From NCBI RefSeq assembly GCF_007655135.1, contig NC_045129.1, forward strand, positions 31,745,122 to 31,809,121: a stretch of 64,000 nt of DNA, written 5' to 3'. Origin of the DNA: Punica granatum. Taxonomy: Eukaryota; Streptophyta; Magnoliopsida; Myrtales; Lythraceae. The notes below the pieces were generated by a model. It was not told the DNA's origin and searched no databases. It saw only the letters and a list, made by a program, of their open reading frames with translations. The position numbers and the translations under genes were made by a program. How positions within the stretch are numbered: position 1 is the first letter of the stretch; each line of letters begins with the position of its first letter. This document shows positions 11,460 to 22,382 of the stretch, one piece after another.

Positions 11460-13560
11460 AAAATTTACGAAGCACACTCACTTCCGATCTGCAACTCATT
11501 AGAATATTTCTTGTTCCAGAGAAGTCATGCAATTGATAAAATTTTCCATGAGAGTGATTGGAAAAATGTGTAAAACGTGCTAATTTCTTTGCATTCAAAA
11601 TTTGCTCATATTTTAATCTTGGAAGGTGTTTGGTATGCCCGTTTATATGGCAAGGGAGGGAGGTTGTTGGGCTGCCCCCTATGAGGGAGGTTATCGCCTT
11701 TTTGCACGCACCGGGTGCATAAGAGCCCATGGTAGGCATGCCTTCCTTTAGGTATCAATCTCTCCTACGCCCGGGTGCATAAATCCCTTCGTTAGTCAAT
11801 GACTAGGCTGGCGTATCCTGTCTCGGCGTTATCATTTTTATTCCTTTTAGGCCTGAAAGTTTTGGTAATTTTATGGTGGCCCTCATATTTTGTAATTTTG
11901 GTAAGGACACCCCTATTCTCTTCCATTTATACCACATGTCTCCACCAGAAAACTCACCTCTATAATATATTCCCCCACTCTCTCTATCTCTCAGCTCTGC
12001 AGCTGCTGCTTGACGCGCATATCGACCGGTTACCAACCAAACAACTGATCTTCGATCCCTCCAATCCATCTTTTGATATTTAAAATAGCATCCTTTATCG
12101 GTGAGTAGATGCGTGTATTAAATTTTATTCTTAGGATGTAGCGGGAAAGATCTCTATTAGAAACGCCTTTAAGAGTTTTAATCCTTCCCCGAAGGATGTT
12201 AATGATTTGCTATTGACTCATCCCGAGAGAAGTAATCAGTCGATATGCGTGTCAACAGCAACTAGAGTGCTTTCCAGTGTCGTCCTATGCCACCTCCATG
12301 ATCCATCTAGCGGTACTATGATATATGAGGTGACACCTAAACAATTTTATTTTCCCTGTATGATTCTTAGCATTACAAATATTCAATTTTTTATTTTGAA
12401 TTATCTTTAATCATTTTCATTAAGAAGTAATCGGAACGTTGATTTGTGATACTTGCTGTAGATAAATGAATTTTGACATATATACTTAGTTTTCCTTTAT
12501 TATGTAGGAGGATATCAATATAAGAACCCTCATTGAGACGGTGAGACTCTCATCAATGGCCAAACCGAACAAGGCACGTTTTTTGACGGGAGAGTTGCAG
12601 AACTACCCATAGCAGCTAACCCGTTCAAGTATATACTTCAATCCTCGTTTCATTTTAGGAGTTTGTAGGACTACGATCAATGAAGGAACAATCTGTTATA
12701 CCATGAGTGACTGATGGAAGCAAGAGAGAGAGAGAGAGAGAGAGAGAAAACATTACAAATAGGATATAATCCAAGCATATGAAATCGGGGAATTACATAT
12801 ATTATCCAAATGTTATGATATCTCTCATTTGCTTCCATTAATCATCCACATGTAGATATGAATGAGACCATATGTTGCCTTCACTCATTACTTAGGAAAA
12901 CATCATGTAATTTTGGCTTTTCTCTTGTATAATGATTCAGCCCTCTCTCTGTCTTTTTTTGATGGTTGCTCTCTCTCTCTCTCTCTCTTGTATAGTGAGT
13001 CGGCCCTATACAATTTGAGTCATACCATATACAACAATTATTAATGAAATAATTATGGTGTTCATGTCCCCAATATGGCACTATAACATAAAGGAAATGA
13101 AGAGAATCTCGGGCTTAACAAGGATGTTGTTTTAATTCAATATGTATTTTATTTAAAATTTCATCGAGTCCAGAAGTAATTGTGCTCGTTTTCAACCTAA
13201 AAACTTGAGTTGATATGTGGTGACATCAATTTCTTAGATACCTTTATATGTTTCTGACTATGGGAAAACAATTCTCGACATTTTGACACCTTGAAGCATT
13301 GGATGCTTCCGATAAAGCTTCTTAAGATACCTATTTTAAGAGGCCGGGAACAAACAGGTTATAGTCGAACTATTCCTGATTTAGCCTGAATTGTACAAGC
13401 AGGACGGTGGATTATACATAACCACGTCTTCGAAATTATAAACTTTGAAAACTATAAAAACATTATATATATATATATATATATATAGACTTTCGCAAAG
13501 TCCAGGAATTATAATAACCAATTAGTAATATTCACCTTGCAAACACGGATTGAGCTAAGT
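11460..13560. repeat. Duplicated unrecognised locus, copy B
   Basis: The paralogue of 7010-9290, ~4.4 kb away in direct orientation. The conserved coding-like block here reads openly through S-I-C-V-S-T-A-T and on to D-P-S-S-G-T-M-I-Y-E before GTGACA (~12240-12331), and a following block starts after AG at ~12508. A GA microsatellite (12726-12747) and a CT tract (12970-12990) lie downstream. No family could be assigned. Confidence 0.55.
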
Positions 13561-13647
13561 CGAAGATTTGTCTCCGACGATTCTCTATATTTGTGATATT
13601 AATCCTTTGTAACCGCGGTTGCCTATAATTTGGTCAGTGTAAACTAA

Positions 13648-13951
13648 GGGCATGTTTGGTTTTGAATTTTTTTTTTAATTCCACTCCACTTATTTTCACA
13701 ACACAATTGTTACTTTTTTCTTTTTCTTCAATTTTTTAATCATTCAATTTAATATTTAATATTAAATTCTCTCAACTATTCATTATTTTTTTTTTCATAA
13801 TTCAATAACACAATCATTATTTTCTCTCAACAATTTATTACTTTTTTTTTTCTATAATTCAACAAAATAATCATTACAATCTCAAATAAATATAATTATT
13901 TATAGTTGGAATAGAGTAGAGTTTAACTCCACTCCATTCCCAAACAACGGC
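13648..13951. mobile_element. T-rich MITE
   Basis: Starts GGGCATGTTTGG and ends CCCAAACAACGGC (inverted GCCGTTGTTTGGG); sub-terminal TTAATTCCACTCCA and AACTCCACTCCATT add to the inverted match. The interior is T-rich with repeated ATTCAACAA-like phrases. It directly abuts the next MITE. No target duplication was recognised. Confidence 0.6.
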
Positions 13952-14130
13952 GGCTACGTTTGAAAAGTTAGTGTGATTTTAAAATCATGATTTTGATTTT
14001 AACTCAACACACTACACAACAAAAATACACATTTCCCAAGTCAAATTTATAATACCATCTCATTTGTCTTTTTCCACAATCAAAATCAAAATCATGATTT
14101 TAAAATCACACTAACAAATCAAACGCAGCC
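13952..14130. mobile_element. 179-bp MITE with ~49-bp terminal inverted repeats
   Basis: The left end GGCTACGTTTGAAAAGTTAG is matched by the reverse complement of the right end, GGCTGCGTTTGATTTGTTAG. The next ~29 bases (GTGTGATTTTAAAATCATGA...) match in inverted orientation without a change. No clear target duplication; it abuts the preceding MITE. A related element is at 26450-26686. Confidence 0.8.
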
Positions 14131-14724
14131 CATATCTCGATTACATGCTCCGATTGAAATCAACTAAATCTAAGAACTGCGCATGAAGATGGTGCATAAA
14201 TCGAGAATGAGGATTTCATGCGGTAACACTCATTCTCGATCCAGAATCAAGGAGATTTTGTTTCAATCACTCATTCCTGAGACTACCCTATATCATTATT
14301 TCCAATCATTTCGAACTCTGCTAGATCCATGGACCTCTCTAGTAATTGATAAAATGGCGCGTAACATTAGGGACCAAATTGAAATTTCTAACCTTCAAGG
14401 GATCTGTCGTATGTAATATGTTTTATTTAGGGGTCCCGCTGACTGAGCACGGGAGCTTTTCGTGTGGGATTCGGCTTCCGACACGGCTATCAAAAGTCCC
14501 CCATTTCTAATTCGCTTCAATCCGGCACTGCCTTCTCTCGTGTCCGGCAGCCCGGTCGCTCCGACCCGACCCGAACTGATTTTGTCCTGTCAGCCCCATA
14601 TTATAACTACCGCCAACTCTCGCTCTCACTCACTTGGCGGAACCCCACTCGACTCATCGCTCAACTCGCCGCGTATCAGCTCAACTCAGTTTCGGCGTCC
14701 CCTCTCTGCTCCACGGCGGCGGCG
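14131..14724 (+). promoter_or_regulatory. 5' flank and presumed leader of the RETICULATA-RELATED gene
   Basis: The sequence turns GC- and CT-richer from ~14440, consistent with a leader. An AT-rich ATATTATAACTA lies at ~14599 and a pyrimidine patch at ~14620-14640. The reading frame of exon 1 is open upstream to an ATG at 14464, which would add 87 residues, but the codon content there looks like leader. Core promoter elements cannot be assigned with confidence. Confidence 0.35.
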
Positions 14725-17460
14725 ATGTCTGCTTACTCGCCCAATCTGCAGCTCCCTGGCCTTCTCCCCAATCTATCGACGGACGCTTCCTCGTCGACCA
14801 AGCTCGAGCTCAAGCTCAAGCTCCTATGCTCACTCAGGGGCCCCAACTTTTCCGCAGTGCCGCTCCGGCTCTCCGCCGTCACGACTCGCCGCTGCCGCCA
14901 GCTCGTCCTCGCCAGCTGCGCCGGGTCAGACTCCAGGGGTTATCTGATTGAGGAGCCTAGGGTTATAGACATCGCCGCCGAGCTGAGGATCGACGGAGGC
15001 GGCGGCGGCGGAGACGACAAGAATGTCGGGGGAGGAGGCGGTGGGGAAGGCGGCGGTGATGGTGAGGAGGAGGAGTTTGGGCCCATCATGAAGTATGCGG
15101 ATGTAATGAGGGAGACGGAGGCGCGTGGGGCTAAGCTACCGGCGGACATGTTGGAAGCTGCGAAGACCACCGGGCTTCCCAAAGTTATTCTCGAGCGATA
15201 TTTGGACTTGCAGGTTCATTTGCTTTCTCGTTGGACAGCTTTGTTTCGGTTCTTTTAAGGAAATTGTTTATGATCAATGAATTTTGAGCTGACCAAATGT
15301 TAGCTTACTAAACTTGTCAATGGAAATTTTTGCATTTGATGCTATCCTTACTTCTCAATTTCTCGTTAGTAGCTCGGTAAGGTTTTGAATCCCATTTTTC
15401 CATATTTTTTGCAGGGCTTGGCGTGGCCGCTCGGTTTTCTGATGAAGCACTTTGCGATGCTTCGGAACCGAATGCTAGCTGATCCCTCTTTCCTTTTCAA
15501 AGTCGGAACAGAGGTTAGCTGAATTTTGAACTCTCGCCTCGGCTTTATATTTCACTGACAGGAGCCTGGAGTTGTATCTATGCATTTGGATAATTTCTCT
15601 CTTGGTAATGGGACGTTGCAGATAGTCATTGATTCCTGCTGTGCAACGTTTGCCGAAGTCCAGAAAAGGGGAAAAGATTTCTGGGCAGAGTTCGAGTTGT
15701 ACGTCGCAGATTTGCTGGTCGGTTTGGTCGTTAACGTTGCATTGGTGGGCATGTTAGCTCCGTATGCTCGTGTAGGGAAACGATCAGTATCAGGCGCAGG
15801 CTTTCTTGGACGCATTCAGCATGCTTATAATTCTCTTCCCAGCAGGTTTGTGTCAAGAACTAACCTTCCGGGGATTTTCGGGCAATCTTTGGCAGTCTAA
15901 TTTCTTATGGTACCTGGTGCCTGGAGTGTTCCTGACATTATAACTAGGGCCATTCTGGTGGCTCTTGGACAATCTCAGGCTCCTCGGCGGGTCACATGTC
16001 AATTTAGTAGGGGTTGTAATGTGTTGCTGGCTTTATAGGTTATAGGATTTCTAGGAAAAAGAATTTCATGGAGTCTGGTTCCGTAATAGCACGTAGTTCG
16101 TGATGCATCTCTTCTAATTGTAGGGATTGTCTTTCTTGTTCCCTTGTTGCAATTGCTACATATCTTTGAACAGAAGGGGGGTCAAGGATCTTGTTTCTTG
16201 ATTGCAGACATTTCTTTCCTTTTCTTACCTTTTCGGGTTAAAATAATTATTCTTTTTTAGGAATATTGTGCATGGACATGACCAGAGTTACACCCTATCT
16301 TTCCTGTGCAGTGTTTTTGAAGCTGAAAGGCCAGGCTGTAGCTTCTCGGTGAAGCAGCGGATAGGAACATATTTCTTTAAGGTACCTCTCTTTGAATAAC
16401 ACTTTAAGTAGGATCAGACGTATTTTGTTTGATCGACGATGTTTATCTTTCTATAGACGGAGGGAGCGTAGTGATTGAATCTTTTTCATGCGTACTTGCT
16501 TTTTTCATGTTGTACTGCTGATCTCTGTTTCTAAATAATAAACATTGCTTGTATAGTAAAGTGGCAGTTGTACTAAATTGTGTGGTTTCTACCAACTAAT
16601 AACTATGGTCATGTTCTCTCTCCAGGGTGTATTGTATGGATCGGTTGGGTTTGGATGCGGTCTCATTGGTCAAGGCATTGCAAATCTGATTATGAATGCA
16701 AAGAGGTGGAGATTGTTCCTGTTCGATAAACATTTTCATCATAGCTAGTTGTTCTGTGATCTTCTTCTGTACATATATGCAAGTCTCTTATTGCAATATG
16801 TGGCTTTTTTGATCCACAAGCAGAATATCTCTTTCGTCGGGATCTAAGTAACATACAACCTAGTCAATTTGGGCGGTTTCACTGTATGCCTTGTCATTAC
16901 AGTATTCATCTTTTCCGATGAAGTAATAATCACTTGTAATTGTTTCCAGGAGCATTAATAAATCTGAGGACGACATACCGGTGCCACCTCTCATGCAAAG
17001 TGCCGCACTATGGGGTGAGTTCTTCGGACATTGTTTGGATTTAAACTTTTCCTTGTATTCTATTGGATTAACTATGAAAGTTTCTTGCCTAGCTGATTTG
17101 ATTGTTGCAATTTTTATCTTTTAATATCTGCGGTAAAACATCGTTGTCAATGATGTCTTATGATCTGTCGGTATGCCTGCTGGAAATTCTCCATGTTATA
17201 GCATGCCAATGCTTTGTCAAACGATATCTCGGGACCTGCTGATTGCTTTGCCATCTTCCCTATCAGGTGTGTTTCTCGCAGTTTCTTCCAACACCAGGTA
17301 TCAGATAATCAATGGCCTCGAACGGTTGGTCGAGGCCTCACCTTTGGCCAAGAATGTCCCGCCCGTTGCTATGGCTTTCACCGTAGGGGTCCGCTTTGCT
17401 AACAATGTCTATGGAGGCATGCAGTTTGTCGACTGGGCTAGATGGAGTGGGGTCCAATAG
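14725..17460 (+). CDS. RER: RETICULATA-RELATED chloroplast protein (RER3/RER4-like)
   Basis: Seven exons read with GT-AG introns: 14725-15213, 15415-15513, 15622-15845, 16312-16381, 16626-16705, 16950-17014 and 17267-17460, totalling 1221 nt, or 406 residues plus TAG. Residues 1-~65 are rich in Ser, Leu and Arg, as in a chloroplast transit peptide. A Gly-rich linker (~91-113) runs into an acidic EEEEFGPIMKYADVM block. The conserved DUF3411 region follows, with MLADPSFLFK, IVIDSCCATFAEVQKRGKDF, SVFEAERPGC, GSVGFGCGLIGQGIANLIM, NTRYQIINGLER and a C-terminal YGGMQFVDW. From family knowledge, these proteins sit in the plastid envelope and affect leaf mesophyll development and reticulate leaf patterning; the biochemical role is unclear. 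ATG 14725 is preferred over 14464 because it starts the transit-like sequence. The family member number (3 or 4) is uncertain. The gene converges on the transporter pseudogene at 17953. Confidence 0.92.
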
Positions 17461-17601
17461 CAGTACTTGGTGCCAACTAGTAGCGATGTATTCTTCCTGC
17501 ATTTTATTAAATATCGGTTCTCTTCAAGCATACACTTTTCAATCAGTCGACAAGCCCAAGCCTTGAACGTGGGCTGCAATCAATACAAGCAAATGCTTGG
17601 C

Positions 17602-17660
<59 letters not shown>

Positions 17661-17952
17661 TTTTTCCCAGTCAAATTTGGCTTAAGGCGATCATGCTCGC
17701 CAAGTTTGTGCTATAGCATATTCATGCTTCTTTCCGAACTGAGAAATAATGTTGAACATGCTTCTGCACTAGAACTGAATCATTAATTCAGGTCGTGTTC
17801 GCGAAAGTATGCATTGTTCGGATGTGAGTGATATGTATCAGATCTAATCATACTCGAAATTAAGGCCAAGCCTGTCAGTAAAATGTGATTTCAAAATAAT
17901 GAATTATACAATTCGATCAATTTCAATGCACATATAAGTGATCTTGGATAGT
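17461..17952. other. Convergent 3' intergenic region with (CT)n microsatellite
   Basis: Joint 3' flank of the RETICULATA-RELATED gene and transporter copy 1. A pure CT tract runs ~17605-17655. The part nearest the stop, CAGTACTT and the following ~120 bases, reappears at 47480-47620 behind the RETICULATA-RELATED fragment. Confidence 0.7.
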
Positions 17953-20612
17953 CTATACATTGGCAAACAACTTGTAAGTTTTGGCATCAAGAGCTATCTG
18001 CCTCATTGCCGCAATCGACGCGATTACCCCAAGTATCAAGAAGACCACTGCGACAGCGATGTTAATACAGAAGATGGGGGCTGCGTTTGGAAGGCTTGAA
18101 CGTGAGGTTAAAGAAGACGACGGGTAGGATGAAGTCAAGTGGCATGAAGCTGAAGCGATCAGGGAATTGACGTCCCCGAAGAATGGGAGCATTGCTGCGA
18201 TAGTTATCGCTGCAATGACTGCCAATGAATGGGAGATGACTCGAGGGATGACGTTCCGCGGGGAGAACTCGCTGCTCTTTGGGTCCGCGAATACCCGTTC
18301 GAGGGCTTCATTTATGGGTTGGCAGTAGACCTGCATCAACGATCTAATGGTTAGTAATTGTTGGAGAAAAATTGGGGAGTGTGAGAGGAAAAAATGTCCC
18401 ACACGGGTTGAATGGAAAATATGGAAAATTTTATAAAAGATAAAGACCTAGTAACCATAGGCTTAAGCTTTTGGGTTGTATATGGGCTCGAGTCCAAATT
18501 AGGCTAATTTTATTTGAAAATTTATCCAACTGGTATCAGAGCCCATGGTTACAATCCTGGGCGTGTAAGGCCGCCTTAGTGTGGTGTAGTGCGCATATGC
18601 GCGGGTCCGTATGACCCGTAGGCTCGAGTGTAAGCGTAGCGTGCGCCTCAAGCAGGCACCCGTTGTGTCCGATATCGGGACTTCGAAGTGAGGGCGGGTG
18701 TGTTTAAGTATTGTGTATACACAAGTGGTCCCGTCGATTGGTTTAGGTCACGTGACTCGTGTAAGACGACACGATACCACGTGAGGGCGAGATGTTGGAG
18801 AAAAAGTGGAAAGTGTGTGAGGACAATTGTCCCACACTGGTCAAAGAAAGAAAAAATGGGCAGTTAATATAAGACAAAGGTCCAGTAACCCATAAGCTAA
18901 AGTTTTTGGATTGCATATGTGCTCGAGTATGAATTAGGCCCATTTTATTTAAAAATTTATCCAATTGATATCAAAGCCTATGATTATAATCCTGGGTGTG
19001 TAGGGCGGCTTCGTGCCTTGAGGTGCGCATAACGAGCATGTATGCGCCGGTCCGTGTGACCTGTAGGCTCGAGTGTAAGCGTAACGTGCGCCTCGAGTAG
19101 GTACCCGTTGTGTCCGATGTCGGGACATCGAAGTGAGGGCGGGTGTGATTAAGTCGTTTGGTCCCGTCGATTGATTAAGGTCGCGTGACTCGTGTAAGAC
19201 GATACGATACTACGTGAGGGCGAGATGTTGGAGAAAAATTGGGGAGTGTGAGAGAACAAAATATCCCACACCAGTTGAAATGAAAATATGTAAAAGTTTA
19301 TAAAAGATAAATGCACAGTAACCCATAGGCTTAAGCACTCGAGTCCAAATTAGATCCATTTTACTTGAAAATTTATCCAACAGTAATGTCGCGTCAAAAT
19401 AATTATTAGATAATGAATCATGTTACTTCGAGCTGAGGAATGGAGTTAAACCAGGGAACCTCTTACCACGACCCATCTTCAATCCATCCAATCGATTGAA
19501 GGGTGTCCATAACTGCTATTGAGATCAAGATGCAATGGATCTTAACAACTTACTACGGCAACGGCATAGAGTTGAAGGATAGTGAGCATGTTGGTCATGA
19601 GGATGAACCATTTGGGCAGCAAGGGCCGGCCATCCACCGCAAAGTTGCTGAGGAATTGCCCTCCCGACTGGTTCCTGAAGGCCCAGTAACCCGATACTGC
19701 GACGCTGAAGAAGGTGACCGTCACAATGACGTAGCACACACACAGCCCCTTGAACATTTTCCCCTTCACTGGAGGCGCCAATGTAGCCTGTGTATAGAAA
19801 GAAGAAGTTCAATAGAAAAGAATATTTACGGGTTAAACTTGAATAACTCGAACACGACTAGTAATTTTTTGGCCATTATATTTCCCGGACCGGGATCTCA
19901 GGAATGATCCCATTGCCAAACGTAGTGGCAATGATCACAATGGCATTGAAGATCCCGAAAACACGGCTCTCGGCATCCCCTGAAAGGGAATAATCTTTCT
20001 TAGGCCTCTTGGATGAATTGCCTTCATAAAGGTCCACTTTTCAGGTTAGCCCTGTTATCAATCGGCTTGAAACACATACTCGTGTATAAAAGATTTACTT
20101 ACCGACGTTGATGGAACCGGCGTTTGCGCAAGCACTATAAGCAAGGGCAGAGTACCAAGGACACCAAAGTGATGTGCCTGAGCGAGTGAAAGGATGAGAA
20201 CTGGGCTAAAATCAACATTCGGCATCCGAAAATCATGACAAATTCGTAGAGCTTCATTGTCCCATCAGGCTTCAAGAGCAAATAAATTGCCTGCAAAAAT
20301 AATTAATTAGCGATGGGCCTCAACCTCAGTCGGAATGGCAATGATGTCCAGTAAGTTCAAGTTCGCGATGATATGTGAGATCAACATTAGATATTTTGAT
20401 CCCTGAGGGTTGCACGGTGTTCGCACAAGACAATGTGTAGTGACGACTAGCAATCCTATCTGATGCAAAAACCAAATCTAGGTAAACTTTTTTCTTTGCA
20501 AATCGGGTTCTAACCTTCAAGCATTGCCCTCCCAGAAGAGTGCAGGCCACAACCGCGACGTAGCATACCATGAACTGGATCAGGCCCACGTAGTACCGAC
20601 CTCATCTTGATC
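17953..20612 (-). pseudogene. GAT1: GABA transporter 1-like, copy 1: 5'-truncated, frameshifted
   Basis: Only exons 3-7 of the seven-exon GAT1 structure remain: 20515-20612, 20103-20290, 19891-20021, 19554-19787 and 17953-18330. The lesions are clear against copies 2 and 3. In exon 3 the WGR Trp codon is TGA. Exon 4 has one extra base (188 instead of 187), shifting the frame to TAG straight after LVSLVLC. Exon 7 has a 4-base loss and a 1-base gain ~65 bases apart, so ~22 residues between SLI and PIF are read out of frame before the frame returns. The exon 5 donor is weakened (CCG|GTCCGG). Exons 1-2 are absent; homology to intron 2 fades near 22290. The family (AAAP, PF01490) comprises proton-coupled plasma-membrane amino acid/GABA carriers. 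The last intron contains the tandem TRIM. Confidence 0.9.
18359..19382 (+). mobile_element. Tandem TRIM retrotransposon: three LTRs, two internal domains
   Basis: LTR1 18359-18530, LTR2 18793-18965 and LTR3 19226-19382 each begin TGTTGGAGAAAAA and end at a TTTATCCAA phrase (LTR3 ends CCAACA). Immediately after LTR1 comes TGGTATCAGAGCC (18531), the primer-binding site matching initiator tRNA-Met; after LTR2 the same site is decayed to TTGATATCAAAGCC. Purine-rich GTGAGGGCGAGA precedes LTR2 and LTR3. The two ~260-bp internal domains are alike and non-coding. The whole array is flanked by the 5-bp duplication GTAAT (18354-18358 and 19383-19387). It lies in the last intron of transporter copy 1, antisense to it; copies 2 and 3 show the corresponding intron without the insert. 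Confidence 0.92.
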
Positions 20613-22382
20613 CTACAAAAGCCGAAAAACTCAATTAGTGTTATCTCCACTGCGGAAGAGACGAAGACCTTTTTCGGCTCACTTTTTTATTTTACTCCAA
20701 ACTAAATATATTTGAATTAATTAGAATCTATATAAAATATTAAAAGCCGGAACGACTAATCTTGCAACACTACATAGAACGGAGAAGGTTTTTCCTTGCG
20801 TGACCCTTCGTATGACTGCTAACAGTAATTTCACAAGTGGCACAATATCGTGATGCCATCTCGCTTTTTGAAACCAAAACACGTGCACTCATGAAATATG
20901 TAAATTAAAGACCATACTATACTGATCTTTTCAAACAAAAATAGCTCCTGGATGTGAGCCTACTTCTTCCACACGAAACGGTTGTTGAGAAGATAAATTT
21001 AACCGTAAGAATCAATTTATTGTTGAGTTATATTGCTTTTTCCTTCTAGATTCAGTTGATTTACTGTTATTTCTCTTTCACAATGGAGTAGATGTGATGA
21101 TTATAGATATTGGACTGGGGAGTGAAGTGCACCAGAAAAAAAAAGGTTAATAAGGAACTTCTTCATGTTCGAATAGTAACCACATTATATTGTAAGCAAG
21201 CATATATACGTGCTACTTATAAGTGTTTTGCTATTCACGATATTATGTTTTATATTTGCGTTTTTAATAAATAAGAAAATTCTTTGATCCAATAACTATA
21301 TGCGCTGTCTAGTCATTAAATTAAGAGAAAACATTCAATTTGATCCTTGAAAGATTGAGTTGCCAACGATAGTCCCTCAAAGAGTTTTGCCACCAAAATA
21401 GTCCCTAAATTTAGATTCCTTCTATCAAATTAATCTAACCGTTAACGGGCGCAACGAAAATCTGACGTTTCTTCTCCCTCTATAACTCTGTTTCTTCTCC
21501 CTCCCTTCTATTTGATAGGTGGAGAAGGAACAAAGGTGGAGCTCGGGTGTCAGGTATCACAAGGGTGTGCTTTACCTAAAAAGAAAAAAAAATTGTTTAC
21601 TTTTTTTTGTTTCATTGTTCAAAACGATGTGGTTTTGAAATTTTTTTAAATTATTTTGTGACGACGTTAGTCTATATATACGTTCAAGTCAGATTTCCGT
21701 CACGCCCGTTAATAGTTGGATTAATTTGATAGACGGAATCTAAATTTAAAGACTATTTTCGTGGCAAAAATCTTTGAGGGGACTAAATTATTGGTAACTC
21801 AATCTTTCGAGGATTAGATTGAATATTCTCTCTTAAATTAGGAAGGTAACAATAAATTTTTTAATAATAACTACTCATCAATCTCTTTTCCGCTTATGTG
21901 GCATTCTTTCTCTCTCTTTTGCCCCTCCTCCCAACTTTTCAATAATCTTCATATTTTACTTTTCTTTTGTAAATTTGTGAGCACCAATCAAAGCAAATTT
22001 CATGGAAAAAAAAAAGTTAGGTGGAGTGCTTGTAACTTTCATTACAATTTTTAGTCTTACTTGTGAATAATTTTGCGTGTATGTGGCCTCCAGTTTTTTC
22101 GTAATTTTCGACGCCTTAAATAGAAAACGTTAATATTATTCCAAAAAATCCAAATAGATAATAATAATAAAAAAAAAGACATCGGGGATCGGACCACGGT
22201 GTGTGATGGGCAACATGGAGATTCATTGACAACTTTAAATGATTGCTCTGATTATATTAAGCGCTCTGATTCGGTATAACGTATTGCTACCTCGGGAAGG
22301 CCAAGATAAATGAGTCAGTTTAGATTATTGTCTCGAAAACATTACTAATTGTATGAGAAATGGAATCTGCATGAGTGAGACT
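20613..22382. other. Remnant of transporter copy 1 intron 2, with dispersed repeats
   Basis: Upstream of exon 3, scattered stretches match intron 2 of the sister genes: 22090-22130 (CAGTTTTTTCGTAATTTT) to 50900, and 22180-22290 to 30260-30360. Homology stops near 22290 and no exon 2 or exon 1 follows. 20729-20880 is a dispersed repeat also found at 9292-9450. Confidence 0.6.
21325..21832. mobile_element. Foldback MITE with 9-bp target duplication (8/9)
   Basis: Arms of ~135 bp are inverted complements: GAGAAAACATTCAATTTGAT on the left against GAGAGAATATTCAATCTAAT on the right read in reverse. They run through TTTAGATTCC and TATCAAATTAAT to TTAACGGGCG. The flanks TTAAATTAA (21316-21324) and TTAAATTAG (21833-21841) agree at 8 of 9 bases, as for Mutator-type insertion. 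The interior has no recognised coding sequence. Confidence 0.75.

Noticed and set aside
14462..14951. Alternative plus frames over exon 1 of the RETICULATA-RELATED gene
   Set aside because: Shadows of the real frame; only the 14725 frame joins through splice sites to the conserved domain.
17605..17655. CRISPR-like or regulatory array
   Set aside because: It is a plain CT microsatellite; no CRISPR array is expected or seen in this plant DNA.
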